Shown one piece after another: positions 1 through 8,804 of a stretch of DNA of 41,998 bases. Source of the stretch: Fidelibacterota bacterium (GTDB lineage Bacteria > Fidelibacterota > Marinisomatia > SCGC-AAA003-L08 > TS1B11). Numbering within the stretch: position 1 is the first letter of the stretch; each line of letters begins with the position of its first letter. A program made the translations under genes and the position numbers. A model generated the notes under the pieces. It saw only the letters and a program-made list of their open reading frames with translations. It was not told the origin of the DNA and made no database searches. The stretch spans positions 1,020,731-1,062,728 of the forward strand of contig CP070638.1 in assembly GCA_020354025.1 (NCBI GenBank). The letters run 5' to 3'.

Positions 1-1
1 C

Positions 2-31
2 TTGATAAGAGACGTCTTCTGGAAACCATAG
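2..31 (+). other. Possible 3' end of an upstream coding region
   Basis: One forward frame is open from the left edge and ends at a TAG at 29-31, ten bases before the flhA start; its last residues read LIRDVFWKP. In many flagellar clusters flhB precedes flhA, so this could be the tail of flhB, but nine residues are too few to recognise. The short spacing fits an operon that begins outside the window. Confidence 0.25.
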
Positions 32-40
32 GAGAAATTA

Positions 41-2128
41 ATGGCCTCCACCGCCAACTCGCAGCCCCGCCCGACCAGCAAGGTCACCGACTGGATCGTA
101 CCGGCGGCAGCCGTGGGCTTGGTTTTCATAATGCTGGTTCCCCTGCCGGCCGTGCTGCTGGATCTGCTGTTTGCGATGAGCATTACAGCGGCAGTATTGG
201 TCCTCCTGGCGGCACTGCACATCTTGCGCCCCGTGCAGTTTTCCGTTTTTCCCACTCTACTGCTGTTGCTCACCCTCTTTCGCTTGGGGCTGAACTTGGC
301 TAGCACCCGCCGTATCCTTCTCCATGGGAATGAGGGACCAGCCGCCGCAGGCCACGTGATCGAAGCGTTCGGACAATTCGTAGTGGGTGGGAACTACGTA
401 GTCGGGTTCGTTCTCTTCCTTGCTCTGATTGCCATCCAGTATCTGGTGGTCAACCATGGGGCGGTACGAACCGCCGAGGTGACGGCTCGATTCACTCTGG
501 ACGCTTTGCCGGGAAAGCAGATGGCCATTGATGCTGACCTGAACACAGGTTTGATCGATGAAGATGAAGCCCGCCAGCGACGGCGCCAGATAGCTTCCGA
601 GGCGGACTTTTACGGGGCGATGGACGGTGCCGCCAAGTTCGTGCGTGGCGATGCCATCGCCGGCCTGCTAATCACGGGCATCAACATCGTTGGCGGCCTG
701 GTTATCGGCACCATGCAGGTTGGCATGACTCTGGGTGATGCGGCCCGGAAATACACCCTCCTGACCGTCGGCGACGGCCTGGTGGCCCAGATCCCGGCCC
801 TCATCGTCTCCACCGCCGCCGGCATAATCGTCACCCGGTCTGCTACCGAGCACGACCTGGCGAGAGATGTGGTCAGCCAGATTTCCGATCAGCCCAGGGC
901 CCTGTTTATCGCCAGTGGTGCCCTGGCCCTGGTTGGTTTTATCCCGGCTATGCCCTTCCTGCCCTTTTTCATGCTGGCCCTGGCTCTGACCGGTATCGGT
1001 TTCATCAAGTCCCGGGCTAAGGCTATCGAGGCCAGGAAGCTGGTCGAGGCCGAGGAGGCCAGGGTGGAAGTGCCCGAAGAAAAAATTGAAGCTTTTCTAC
1101 ATCCCGATCCCTTCGAAATTGAGATCGGTTACGGTCTTATCAGTCTTGTGGACGCCAATCAGGGCGGGGACCTGCTGGGCCGGATATCATCCATACGCAA
1201 AAACATCGCCCTGGAGCTGGGGATAGTGATCCCGCCGATCCGCCTCCGAGATAATATCAATCTGGGAGCCAATGAGTACCTCTTCAAGGTACATGGGATT
1301 ACTGTGGCCAGAGGCCAGGTGATGGTAGGCTACTACCTGGTGCTGAATCCTGATCCGGAAGCCGGCCTGGTAGGAATAGATACGGTAGAACCCACCTTCA
1401 ACCTGCCTGCGTTGTGGGTCTCTGAGGAACAGAAGACCAAGGCCGAGGCGGCTGGCTATACGGTAGTTGAGCCGCCGGTAGTTATTGCCACGCACCTCAT
1501 GGAGGTGCTCAAAGCCAACGCTTATAAGCTCCTGGACCGTCAGGAAGTGCAGAAGATGCTCGATGACCTGAAGGAGGAGAAAGCCGCTGTTGTGGAGGGG
1601 CTCACGCCGGATATCCTGCCATTGGGTGTCATCCAACAGGTTCTACGAAATCTGCTCAGGGAGGGGATACCCATCCGGAACCTGGTCAACATACTGGAGA
1701 CAATGGCTGACCATGCCCAAATTACCAAGGATGCCGGCACCCTGACCGAACACGCGCGCAGCGCACTGGCCGACACTATCACGGAAATGTTTAGATACGA
1801 TGACAAGCCCATCCCGGTGGCCACCCTCGATCCCCGGCTGGAGGACCACATCCTCCAGGTTGCCCAGAAAGGGGAGGTATATCTGGGTAATCTGGGCCTG
1901 ACCCCGGACCAGGTGAAGGATGTTCTTACCTCTATCAGTGAGCAAGTTGAACGGATCGTGCGCGAAGGAGGCCGACCGGCCCTGTTGGTATCGCCGCCCA
2001 TACGGCGTGATGTTCGTCAATTTACCGAGCCGGTACTCCCTAACATAGCCGTACTTTCTTTTTCGGAATTATCACCTACAGTGCAGTTGAGGTCTATTGG
2101 AATGGTGAGGTATCCTGATGTTGTTTAA
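41..2128 (+). CDS. flhA: Flagellar biosynthesis protein FlhA, export gate subunit
   Basis: FlhA is the large inner-membrane subunit of the flagellar type III export gate. It forms a nonameric ring whose cytoplasmic domain docks substrates and chaperones. The protein has 695 residues, the usual length. The N-terminal half is strongly hydrophobic with about eight membrane segments (roughly residues 18-325). The FHIPEP-family signature lies at about 143-172 and includes the block LDALPGKQMAIDADL. The C-terminal half is the soluble docking domain and ends with a family-typical SFSELSP stretch. ATG at 41 is preceded by GGAG at a suitable distance. The gene overlaps flhF by 11 bases, which suggests translational coupling. 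InvA/LcrV-type virulence homologues exist, but the flagellar neighbours settle the assignment. Confidence 0.97.
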   Translation: MASTANSQPRPTSKVTDWIVPAAAVGLVFIMLVPLPAVLLDLLFAMSITAAVLVLLAALHILRPVQFSVFPTLLLLLTLFRLGLNLASTRRILLHGNEGPAAAGHVIEAFGQFVVGGNYVVGFVLFLALIAIQYLVVNHGAVRTAEVTARFTLDALPGKQMAIDADLNTGLIDEDEARQRRRQIASEADFYGAMDGAAKFVRGDAIAGLLITGINIVGGLVIGTMQVGMTLGDAARKYTLLTVGDGLVAQIPALIVSTAAGIIVTRSATEHDLARDVVSQISDQPRALFIASGALALVGFIPAMPFLPFFMLALALTGIGFIKSRAKAIEARKLVEAEEARVEVPEEKIEAFLHPDPFEIEIGYGLISLVDANQGGDLLGRISSIRKNIALELGIVIPPIRLRDNINLGANEYLFKVHGITVARGQVMVGYYLVLNPDPEAGLVGIDTVEPTFNLPALWVSEEQKTKAEAAGYTVVEPPVVIATHLMEVLKANAYKLLDRQEVQKMLDDLKEEKAAVVEGLTPDILPLGVIQQVLRNLLREGIPIRNLVNILETMADHAQITKDAGTLTEHARSALADTITEMFRYDDKPIPVATLDPRLEDHILQVAQKGEVYLGNLGLTPDQVKDVLTSISEQVERIVREGGRPALLVSPPIRRDVRQFTEPVLPNIAVLSFSELSPTVQLRSIGMVRYPDVV

Positions 2129-3275
2129 GACATACACAGCTTCCAGCGAACGAGAGGCTTTATCCCTCGCCAAGGAAGAGCTTGGTGAGGAAGTAATGAT
2201 TCTGGAGTTAAAGCGTGAAAGGCCGGAAACCCCGGTTGACGGCAATGGACAGCTGGTCACATTGAAGGTGGGCGTACCCCCACGGTCTATAAATCGCACC
2301 ACTGCTCCCAGCAGCCATAACAGAGGGGATTACCTACCGCCCGAAGCACCAAAGTCCAGTCTCGTGAAGTCCCTGCCTTCCCGGGACGAAGCCGAAGCAG
2401 CCGAGCTTTTTCTCCTGCGCAAGCAGCTCCGTAACATGAAAGCCCAGTTGCGGGCCGCCCGGAGCTGCCCCTTCCTGGAACCTTTTGACTTCTGCTTTAA
2501 CCTGCTAACCGAGGCGGGTACGCCGGATCATATAGCCGAGCTTCTCGTCATGCGTACCGAAGAACAGCTGATAGGTATGAGTGATGCGGGGCCTGTTTCC
2601 CGGGGTGAGGCCATGGTAGAACTCAAGCGCCAGATCACTTACCTCTTTCCTCACCGGCCTGTAAAGCGGTCCCGCAGAAAGCAGGAAGTAGTGGTTATAG
2701 TGGGTCCTTCCGGCGCGGGGAAGACTTCCCTAACCGCCAAGATGGCCTCGCATCAGGACCTCTACCGGGACCGACGGGTTGGCATTATTTCCACGGATAT
2801 ATTTCGCGCCGGCGCCAACGCCGGGCTGAAATCCATCGGCAAGATTCTCTCAATACCCATTATCGAAGCACGACAGATAGATGACCTTTCGCGCGCAGTG
2901 AAAAACCTGGCGAAACATGATATTATTTTGGTGGATACCCCTGGTCGCAGTCCGCTCTCTAAGGGCAGCCTGCCGGATCTTCAGACCCAGCTGGCTGTGC
3001 TACAGCCTACCGAAACCCTCCTTGTGCTCAGCGCCAATATGGCGTTGGAGGAGTTATGGCTCTTTACAGGGCTGTACCAGGGGATCCATCCATCAGGTCT
3101 GGTGATTACCAAACTGGACGAGACCAGCAAACCCGGCAAAGTGCTGGGACTGGTTGACGATAACGGGCTGCCCGTGAGGTATGTTACCGCCGGGCGGGCA
3201 GTACCTCAAAGCCTGGCTGTTGAGGTGGGATCGGCAGTGCTTAAGCGACTGCCATTGACCACAAAGGGAGACTGA
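2118..3275 (+). CDS. flhF: Flagellar SRP-type GTPase FlhF
   Basis: FlhF is a GTPase of the SRP54/FtsY class that sets the position and number of flagella. The 385-residue protein has a variable basic N-terminal region (B domain) followed by an NG domain. The P-loop GPSGAGKT is at 196-203, the G3 motif DTPGR at 273-277, and the G4 motif TKLD at 331-334. A DIFRAGA block matches the SRP GTPase insertion region. The start lies inside the flhA 3' end, and flhG follows after four bases. The flhF-flhG pair is typical of bacteria with polar or spatially restricted flagella. Confidence 0.95.
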   Translation: MLFKTYTASSEREALSLAKEELGEEVMILELKRERPETPVDGNGQLVTLKVGVPPRSINRTTAPSSHNRGDYLPPEAPKSSLVKSLPSRDEAEAAELFLLRKQLRNMKAQLRAARSCPFLEPFDFCFNLLTEAGTPDHIAELLVMRTEEQLIGMSDAGPVSRGEAMVELKRQITYLFPHRPVKRSRRKQEVVVIVGPSGAGKTSLTAKMASHQDLYRDRRVGIISTDIFRAGANAGLKSIGKILSIPIIEARQIDDLSRAVKNLAKHDIILVDTPGRSPLSKGSLPDLQTQLAVLQPTETLLVLSANMALEELWLFTGLYQGIHPSGLVITKLDETSKPGKVLGLVDDNGLPVRYVTAGRAVPQSLAVEVGSAVLKRLPLTTKGD

Positions 3276-3279
3276 GGCT

Positions 3280-4164
3280 GTGACCACTTCCGTACCGAAG
3301 TTGAAGCCTACTGTCCAGAAGGGACAGCATCAACCGGCGAAGCGGGAGATTCTACCTGAGATTATAACCGTTACCAGCGGTAAGGGTGGAGTAGGAAAGA
3401 CGAACATTTCAGTGAACTTGGGTATCCTGCTCAGTCAGCGGCGGCAGCGGGTTTTGCTTCTGGATGCGGACCTGCACCTAGGTAAGCTCGATGTGGTCAT
3501 TGGTGCCACTCCACGGTATACCCTGGCCGAGCTGGTGGAAGGCAGCCAGACGCTGGAGCAGATTATCATGCAGCATCCCTCAGGAATCGATATTCTGCCG
3601 GCAACTTCCGGTGACCTGAATCTCCTGGAAGCGGATAGCCAGATGCTGAAGGTACTGGCTGAATCTTTTGCTACAATACAGGCTCGTTATGATTACCTTA
3701 TAGTGGATACCGGAGCGGGTGTTAGCCCTACAGTATTAACTATGGCTTTGGGCGCTGATAAAGTAATTTTAATAGTTACTCCTGAACCGGCATCCATTTC
3801 AGATGTTTATGCCATGATCAAGGTCATTCGCAGCAAATCCCCGGAGTTGCCCCTTATTTTACTGCCCAACCGGCTGAAATCGCTGGAGGATGGGTTGGAA
3901 CTGCACAAGAAGCTCAACCTGATCACTCAGAAATTCCTGAAGACGAACCTCTGTTACGGAGGTTCGATCGTGGAGGATACGGCTATAGGTCAGGCGATCA
4001 TCCGGCAGCGACCCTATGTTCTGGAATATCCCAGGAGCCAGGCAGCCCACAACCTGCAGCTCGTCTGCCACCGCTTGCTTAAGCTGCCGCCCCAGCAGAT
4101 CAGATACCGATCCAATATATTTGACCGACTCCGGACCAGTCGAAAGGAGGTTGAATCCCTCTAA
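3280..4164 (+). CDS. flhG: MinD/ParA-type ATPase FlhG (FleN)
   Basis: FlhG is a MinD-like ATPase that stimulates FlhF GTP hydrolysis and limits flagellar number. The 294-residue protein carries a deviant Walker A, GKGGVGKT, at 34-41, then LLLDADLHLGKLDVV (A' region) and a Walker B-like LIVDTGAG. An N-terminal extension of about 27 residues precedes the ATPase fold; in the family this segment holds the FlhF-activating helix. The start is GTG at 3280, chosen because an AAGGGAG ribosome-binding site ends about nine bases upstream and because it leaves a four-base gap to flhF. The next small gene begins one base after the stop. Confidence 0.93.
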   Translation: MTTSVPKLKPTVQKGQHQPAKREILPEIITVTSGKGGVGKTNISVNLGILLSQRRQRVLLLDADLHLGKLDVVIGATPRYTLAELVEGSQTLEQIIMQHPSGIDILPATSGDLNLLEADSQMLKVLAESFATIQARYDYLIVDTGAGVSPTVLTMALGADKVILIVTPEPASISDVYAMIKVIRSKSPELPLILLPNRLKSLEDGLELHKKLNLITQKFLKTNLCYGGSIVEDTAIGQAIIRQRPYVLEYPRSQAAHNLQLVCHRLLKLPPQQIRYRSNIFDRLRTSRKEVESL

Positions 4165-4165
4165 C

Positions 4166-4453
4166 ATGCAATCAGCTATTTATCAACTCACGTTAGTTAT
4201 CGGATTAGCCATGCTGGCGATTCTGCTCATCCGGGGTTACAGTCTACAGGAAGCATTAATCCGCAGCGGCTTGGTACTGGTGGTAGTATTGTTTCTATTG
4301 ATCGTTGCGGGTAATATCATACGACTAAGTATGCGTTCAAGGGAAACTGGAGAGGAAGAGATAGAGATAGCGGAGCCTATCGAACATGAGGCGGGGACTG
4401 TAGAATCTGTGGAGGAAAAGGAAAGTGAAGGCAGTCAAGCAACGGGAACCTAG
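4166..4453 (+). CDS. Small membrane protein in the flagellar operon, unknown function
   Basis: This 95-residue protein begins at an ATG one base after the flhG stop. An AAGGAGG ribosome-binding site lies inside flhG, about 15 bases upstream, which is rather far. Two hydrophobic segments occupy about residues 6-22 and 33-53, and a short acidic tail rich in Glu follows. The end overlaps fliA by 29 bases, so translation of the two is probably coupled. A longer in-frame reading back to 4016 runs inside flhG and is not needed. I do not recognise the family. Its place between flhG and fliA suggests a flagellar role, but that is inference. Confidence 0.75.
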   Translation: MQSAIYQLTLVIGLAMLAILLIRGYSLQEALIRSGLVLVVVLFLLIVAGNIIRLSMRSRETGEEEIEIAEPIEHEAGTVESVEEKESEGSQATGT

Positions 4454-5192
4454 CGGCGAGAATATCCTCAGGGAGTACTATGCCACGAAAGACCCGGTCC
4501 TGAAGGAGCGGGCTGTCAGGGAGTTCCTTCCGCTGGTGTATTATGTAGTCAACCGTATCCCGCTTCCAGTCACCGATGTCATTACCCGCGAGGACTTGGA
4601 GCAGAGCGCAATTCACGGACTGCTAGAGGCTATCGATCGGTTTGATGAAGATCGCCAGGTCAAATTTAAAACCTTTGCCTATAAACGCATTTATGGTGCA
4701 GTCATAGATGCCATCCGTCAGGTGCGGATTCTGAGCCGGACCAAACTGGAACGCTTGATGAAAGTGCAAAACGTAATTGACAGGCTGACTCAAGAGCTGT
4801 ATCGGGAGCCTACGGCAGAGGAAGTCTGCGAGGCGGCGAATATCTCAATGAATGAATACTCAGAATTACAGGTTGCAGGGCAGATGAGCTTTGCAACTTT
4901 TTCACTTGATGATCCCATTGCTGGAGAATCCAATATTGCTTCGAGACAGATTGACCTCCTGGCAGATGTGGAATCCGAAGATCCGGAGAGTGCCTATATG
5001 ATCAATAACCTTAAATCACGATTAGTCAACTTGCTCAAGGAAATGCCCGAAAGGGAGAGGCTGATCTTAGCCCTCTATTATTATGAAAATCTCACGCTGG
5101 TGGAGATCGGACAGATTCTGAACATTTCCGAGTCTCGCGTGTCTCAGATAATGAGTAAGACCCTTGATCAATTGCGCAGCCAGTTGAAATGA
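4425..5192 (+). CDS. fliA: RNA polymerase sigma-28 factor FliA
   Basis: FliA directs RNA polymerase to late flagellar and chemotaxis promoters. The 255-residue protein has the FliA layout: region 2 at about 30-100 with DLEQSAIHGLLEAIDRFD and the FKTFAYKRIYGAVIDAIR core-binding/-10 block, region 3 in the middle, and a region 4 helix-turn-helix at about 223-255 containing LVEIGQILNISESRVSQI. The start is GTG at 4425, directly after a GGAGGAAAAGGAAA purine run. The stop shares the ATGA overlap with the next gene. No FlgM anti-sigma gene is seen in the window, so it must lie elsewhere or be replaced. Confidence 0.95.
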   Translation: MKAVKQREPSGENILREYYATKDPVLKERAVREFLPLVYYVVNRIPLPVTDVITREDLEQSAIHGLLEAIDRFDEDRQVKFKTFAYKRIYGAVIDAIRQVRILSRTKLERLMKVQNVIDRLTQELYREPTAEEVCEAANISMNEYSELQVAGQMSFATFSLDDPIAGESNIASRQIDLLADVESEDPESAYMINNLKSRLVNLLKEMPERERLILALYYYENLTLVEIGQILNISESRVSQIMSKTLDQLRSQLK

Positions 5193-5473
5193 TAGAAACC
5201 CTAGATCCCAACCTGAGCATGCAACCGCCTCTGCAGCCGGATGCGAAAGAGGTGGAGCCTATCCGCCCTGAATCAGTGAAGATTGAGGAACAGAAGCTGG
5301 AGAGGAAGAAGCCCCGTGAGGAGGGGGAGGAAGGAAAGCGACGGGATAACAAGGACACGGTTGAGCTGTCCAGCACGCAGGAGGCATCCGGGGAGGAGCC
5401 TGAGGGCGAGGAGGAGCCGGTTAGCAGGGGTCACAGGAAACAGGATGATCACCAAATTGATATTTTCATTTAG
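5189..5473 (+). CDS. Small highly charged protein after fliA, unknown function
   Basis: This 94-residue protein starts at an ATG that overlaps the fliA stop (ATGA), a strong sign of translational coupling. It is very rich in Glu, Lys, Arg and Pro, has no hydrophobic core, and is probably disordered. The last 29 bases overlap the next gene. I do not recognise it. A short linker-like protein here could be a cytoplasmic partner of the following membrane protein, or simply a fast-evolving orphan. The reading frame is supported mainly by its overlaps on both sides. Confidence 0.6.
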   Translation: MIETLDPNLSMQPPLQPDAKEVEPIRPESVKIEEQKLERKKPREEGEEGKRRDNKDTVELSSTQEASGEEPEGEEEPVSRGHRKQDDHQIDIFI

Positions 5474-6314
5474 GCAGGTCTTGGTGTTTCTAGCTCCCTG
5501 GCTGGCAGGCGGCCTGCTGTGGGGGGCCAGCAACAAGTATGTTGCTATATTTTCCGCCGAACAGGAAAGTCATCGTCGGATTATCCTCGATGGTGTGGGT
5601 AACCGGCGGGTAGAGGTGGAGCTGAATGACCTGGGTCAGGCTGAGGTAAAGGTCTGGGGTGTTGGTGAGAAGGCCTATGTGGGTCGTCGAGTATATGATA
5701 GCGGGCATTTAATCCCCGTAATCGTCCAGGTTGAGTTTCCCAGGAAAAATCTGATGTCCATTCAAGTGACCGGTACTCGTTTCAGGGATTATGTCAGGTA
5801 TAAAGTTGTAGATTCCGATCTATACGTTATTGACCTTTACACCCGGGCTCTGCCTAGCGAGAGCTATTTTCGCGAGGAAACCATTTCCGCCCTCTGGCCC
5901 GGGGAGCGATTCCTACCGGACATTGCCCCGGGAGCCACATTATCCGAGCCGGACCAAGCTGGAATATCGCAGCTGCCGAATGTTAGCCGGACGCTGGGGA
6001 GGGAAATGGTCCCTTATCGGAGAATCGTCCTGCGAGCGGTGGTCTGGGCCGGGTGTGTCTCCGGGCTGCTGTCGATCGCCGGCCTGGCCCTGGTATGGTT
6101 CAGACGGCGGCAAAAATCAATAATTACGAAGTCTGCCTCCTACCCGCAAGCACATACAGCAGGGACAAGCCAACCTACTATCTCTGATGCACAGGTACGC
6201 GCGTTTATGGCGCTTGACGGTTCACTGAGCTACGATGAAGCAACGCTTTTAACTACTATGGGAGAGGAGAAATCCTCAAGAAAGCGGCGCGGATCGGTGC
6301 TCAAACCCGGATAG
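5445..6314 (+). CDS. Membrane-anchored protein with AMIN-like periplasmic region
   Basis: This 289-residue protein has an N-terminal signal-anchor (about 5-25), a beta-strand-rich periplasmic part of about 150 residues, a second membrane segment (about 190-212) followed by basic residues, and a cytoplasmic tail of about 70 residues. The periplasmic part reads like an AMIN-type domain: a RIILDG strand near its start and a YVIDLYT strand near its end. AMIN domains target proteins to cell-envelope machines such as secretins. The ATG at 5445 follows AGGAAACAGG; the upstream in-frame extension to 5283 lies within the previous gene and is rejected. Its place between fliA and flgF suggests an envelope accessory factor of the flagellum, which is inference. 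Confidence 0.7.
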   Translation: MITKLIFSFRQVLVFLAPWLAGGLLWGASNKYVAIFSAEQESHRRIILDGVGNRRVEVELNDLGQAEVKVWGVGEKAYVGRRVYDSGHLIPVIVQVEFPRKNLMSIQVTGTRFRDYVRYKVVDSDLYVIDLYTRALPSESYFREETISALWPGERFLPDIAPGATLSEPDQAGISQLPNVSRTLGREMVPYRRIVLRAVVWAGCVSGLLSIAGLALVWFRRRQKSIITKSASYPQAHTAGTSQPTISDAQVRAFMALDGSLSYDEATLLTTMGEEKSSRKRRGSVLKPG

Positions 6315-6489
6315 TCCAAAGCTGCCATAGAGGGAATATTTTTCCGCCCCTCAGGTCCCTTGATCTCCCGTCCTCTTCATACTTCATCCCAAACCGCCGA
6401 TATTCAGACAATATAACCGCCCTGATTCGACCATATTCCCTTCGATAAAAGGACCTGAGCCGCAAAAAGATGATCCCGCGGCCACCTTT

Positions 6490-6505
6490 TGGCACGGCAT
6501 TTGAA
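6490..6505 (+). promoter_or_regulatory. Possible sigma-54 type -24/-12 promoter upstream of flgF
   Basis: The sequence TGGCACG, four bases, then TTGAA resembles the sigma-54 consensus TGGCACG-N4-TTGCA at the correct spacing and lies 38 bases before the flgF ATG. The -12 GC is GA here, which is a serious deviation. Rod and hook genes are often sigma-54 dependent, and this is the only sizeable gap in the flagellar cluster, so a promoter is expected in it. No other convincing promoter was seen. Confidence 0.35.
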
Positions 6506-6542
6506 CCTAATGACGTCAGCAAGACATGTTTAAGAGGACATT

Positions 6543-7256
6543 ATGGAATTTGACCTGACGAGAGTTGCCAGGAATATGACTCGCAACCTTTCGGGGACTG
6601 ATGTAGTCGCCAACAACCTGGCGAATATCAACACCACGGGATTCAAGCGTGATGCCACTTTTACCGATTGGTTCATCGAATCCCTTAACGATGTGGGCGC
6701 ACAGCGCTATACCGACTTTGGCCAGGGCGAACTGCGCCAGACCGATAATCCGCTGGACGTTGGACTAGCCTCGCAAGGCTTCTTTGTGGTGCAGACACCA
6801 TCGGGTCCGGCATTCACCCGGAATGGGCATTTCACGGTTAACGATGAAGGCTTTATCCAGACACCTCAGGGATACCTGCTTCAGGGTGAGCGGGGTCCTC
6901 TGTCCGTCGTGTCGGCCAATGGCGTTGCCGGGGATGTACAGATTACCAATAACGGTGAAGTTTACCTGGACCGGGTCCTCATTGACAACCTGCTGATTGC
7001 CAACATCGTAAACGAAGATGCTCTTGAAAAGATTGGCTCGAACCTCTACCGTGTGGGCGATGACAGCCTGGTGACCCAGCTGGAGCCTGACCGGTTCCTG
7101 GTGCGGCAGGGTATGTTGGAAGGCTCCAACGTCAGGCCGGTCTCGGAAATGGTGAGCCTCATCGAATTACAGCGAAATTTTGAATCCTCTCAGCGCGTGG
7201 CCAGAGCTATGGATCAGATCCTGGGAAGGGCCACCCAGCTTGGAGATTACCGTTAA
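6543..7256 (+). CDS. flgF: Flagellar basal-body rod protein FlgF
   Basis: FlgF is a proximal rod subunit of the flagellar axle. The 237-residue protein has the N-terminal rod/hook motif ANNLANINTTGFKR at 23-36, the central FlgF/FlgG/FlgE block including GFFVVQTPSG and AFTRNGHF, and the C-terminal coiled-coil end VSEMVSLIELQRNFESSQR. These N and C ends pack together in the rod. A GAGGA ribosome-binding site precedes the ATG. flgG follows after nine bases. FlgF and FlgG are paralogues; the shorter length and first position favour FlgF here. Confidence 0.93.
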   Translation: MEFDLTRVARNMTRNLSGTDVVANNLANINTTGFKRDATFTDWFIESLNDVGAQRYTDFGQGELRQTDNPLDVGLASQGFFVVQTPSGPAFTRNGHFTVNDEGFIQTPQGYLLQGERGPLSVVSANGVAGDVQITNNGEVYLDRVLIDNLLIANIVNEDALEKIGSNLYRVGDDSLVTQLEPDRFLVRQGMLEGSNVRPVSEMVSLIELQRNFESSQRVARAMDQILGRATQLGDYR

Positions 7257-7265
7257 GGAGGCAGC

Positions 7266-8054
7266 ATGATCCGATCACTACGGACAGCAGCACTCGGAAT
7301 GGCAGCCCAGCAGCTTACGCTGGACGTCATTGCCAATAACCTCGCGAACGTCAATACTACCGGTTTCAAACGCAGCAGCGTAGAATTTCAGGACGTGCTT
7401 TACGAGACGATCGTCTCCGGTGCCGGTGAAGGAGGTCTCGGGCAGGAAAAGCCGGCCGAGATCCAGGTGGGGCACGGCAACCGCGCTGTCTCGACTTTCA
7501 GGACTTTTGCCCAGGGTACTATTACCGACACTGCGAATCCCCTGGATATAGCCATCGATGGTGATGGCTTCTTCCAGGTGATGCGGCCGGACGGCACCTA
7601 CGCCTATACTCGTGACGGTGCCTTTCGCATCAACTCCGACGGGTTCATCGTCACTACAACCGGCCTGAGATTGGGTTCGGAGATCAGTCTGCCGCCGGAT
7701 ACAGAAAGCATTCAAGTTGGCCAGGATGGTATCATTGCCATCGTTCTGGCGGGCGAATCCACCCCGCAAGAGATCGGTCAGATCGAGCTGGTGAAGTTCG
7801 TGAATCCCGCCGGCCTGCGGGCTGTGGGTGGCAACCTTTATGAGGAGTCCACGGCCTCCGGTCCGCCCACCATCGGCTTCGCCGGAGATGAGGGTTTCGG
7901 CGCCACTCTGCAAGGCTTCCTGGAAAAGTCCAATGTGGACGTGGTGCAGGAGATGATCAACATGATCGTCGCCCAGCGAGCCTATGAGATCAATTCCAAG
8001 GCGGTCAAGTCCGCAGATGAGATGCTGGCAGTAGCCAACAACATACGGCGATAG
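7266..8054 (+). CDS. flgG: Flagellar distal rod protein FlgG
   Basis: FlgG builds the distal rod that passes through the P and L rings. The protein has 262 residues, the standard length. The N-terminal motif ANNLANVNTTGFKR is at 23-36 and is followed by the FlgG-typical region with SSVEFQDVLYE. The C-terminal helix contains NVDVVQEMINMIVAQRAYE and ends in the family-typical ADEMLAVANNIRR. An AAGGAGG ribosome-binding site overlaps the end of flgF and its spacer. It is followed by flgA after five bases. Confidence 0.96.
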   Translation: MIRSLRTAALGMAAQQLTLDVIANNLANVNTTGFKRSSVEFQDVLYETIVSGAGEGGLGQEKPAEIQVGHGNRAVSTFRTFAQGTITDTANPLDIAIDGDGFFQVMRPDGTYAYTRDGAFRINSDGFIVTTTGLRLGSEISLPPDTESIQVGQDGIIAIVLAGESTPQEIGQIELVKFVNPAGLRAVGGNLYEESTASGPPTIGFAGDEGFGATLQGFLEKSNVDVVQEMINMIVAQRAYEINSKAVKSADEMLAVANNIRR

Positions 8055-8059
8055 ATCGA

Positions 8060-8800
8060 ATGCCAGCTAACCGCCTCAGCCCTGATCGGATATTGACTGC
8101 CGTTTTCCTGGCAGGCTTAATCTGCACTTTCGCAGGTTATTTGCAGGCGAGGACGGACCAGGGAGCGACTATAAAGGATCGACTGCGGGAAGCCGTGCAC
8201 CGGCAGGTCGCAGAGGGATTCCGAAAAGCCGATCTCCTGGCCGAAGTAATTGCCGTCCATCTGCCGCGCAACGTTGATGAGCTTGATCCTGATGCCGCCA
8301 TTAGGCCCCTGCGGGCTTTTCTGCCCCGACAGGCGGCGGGGCGGTACGTGATCCCCCTGGAAATCACGTCACATGAAGGCTCAGTGGTCAAGGTGAATAC
8401 AACGGTGGAGTGCGCGGCCGTAGTGAAAGGTTGGACCGCCCGTTTCCCCATAAGACGGGGATCGCTGATCAAACCAGAGAATTTTCAACGCAAGCAGATC
8501 CGGGTTACCCGGCGTGAACAGGAGTATTTTACCGCCGATTCCCTGCCTGAAGGCTATCAGATGAGCAGCAACCTGGCTCAGGGGCAGCTGCTGCGATTTC
8601 ACCACCTGGAGGAAATACCGGTGGTGCAGCGCGGCCAGCAGGTGATGATTCACTTCTGCCGCCGCAGCCTTACGTTGATCAGCCCCGGAAAAACCCGCAG
8701 GGAAGGCAAGATTGGTGATCTGATTCCCGTGATAGCCAGCACTACTGGAAAACGGCTCTACGGCCGGCTGGTATCCCCGGGGATCGTTGTAGTGGAGTAA
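8060..8800 (+). CDS. flgA: Flagellar P-ring chaperone FlgA
   Basis: FlgA is a periplasmic chaperone needed to assemble FlgI into the P ring. The 246-residue protein has an N-terminal signal peptide (about 1-30, hydrophobic core ILTAVFLAGLICTFAGY). Residues from about 125 onward form the SAF/ChapFlgA region: RFPIRRGSLIKPENF, then LAQGQLLRFHHLEE, the typical SAF progression, and the end VIASTTGKRLYGRLVSPG. It lies between flgG and flgH, the common arrangement flgF-G-A-H-I. The ring genes downstream encode its client. Confidence 0.93.
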   Translation: MPANRLSPDRILTAVFLAGLICTFAGYLQARTDQGATIKDRLREAVHRQVAEGFRKADLLAEVIAVHLPRNVDELDPDAAIRPLRAFLPRQAAGRYVIPLEITSHEGSVVKVNTTVECAAVVKGWTARFPIRRGSLIKPENFQRKQIRVTRREQEYFTADSLPEGYQMSSNLAQGQLLRFHHLEEIPVVQRGQQVMIHFCRRSLTLISPGKTRREGKIGDLIPVIASTTGKRLYGRLVSPGIVVVE

Positions 8801-8804
8801 AGCT

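Noticed and set aside
5283-5444. In-frame 5' extension of the AMIN-like gene
   Set aside because: It lies wholly inside the preceding gene, has low-complexity Arg-rich content, and the ATG at 5445 has its own ribosome-binding site and a signal-anchor directly after it.
6396-6403. GCCGATAT, like the -10 element of a sigma-28 promoter, upstream of flgF
   Set aside because: No TAAA-type -35 element is found at the required distance, so it is probably chance.
7278-7913. 211-residue frame antisense to flgG
   Set aside because: flgG on the plus strand is certain. The antisense frame has no ribosome-binding site and no recognisable domain.
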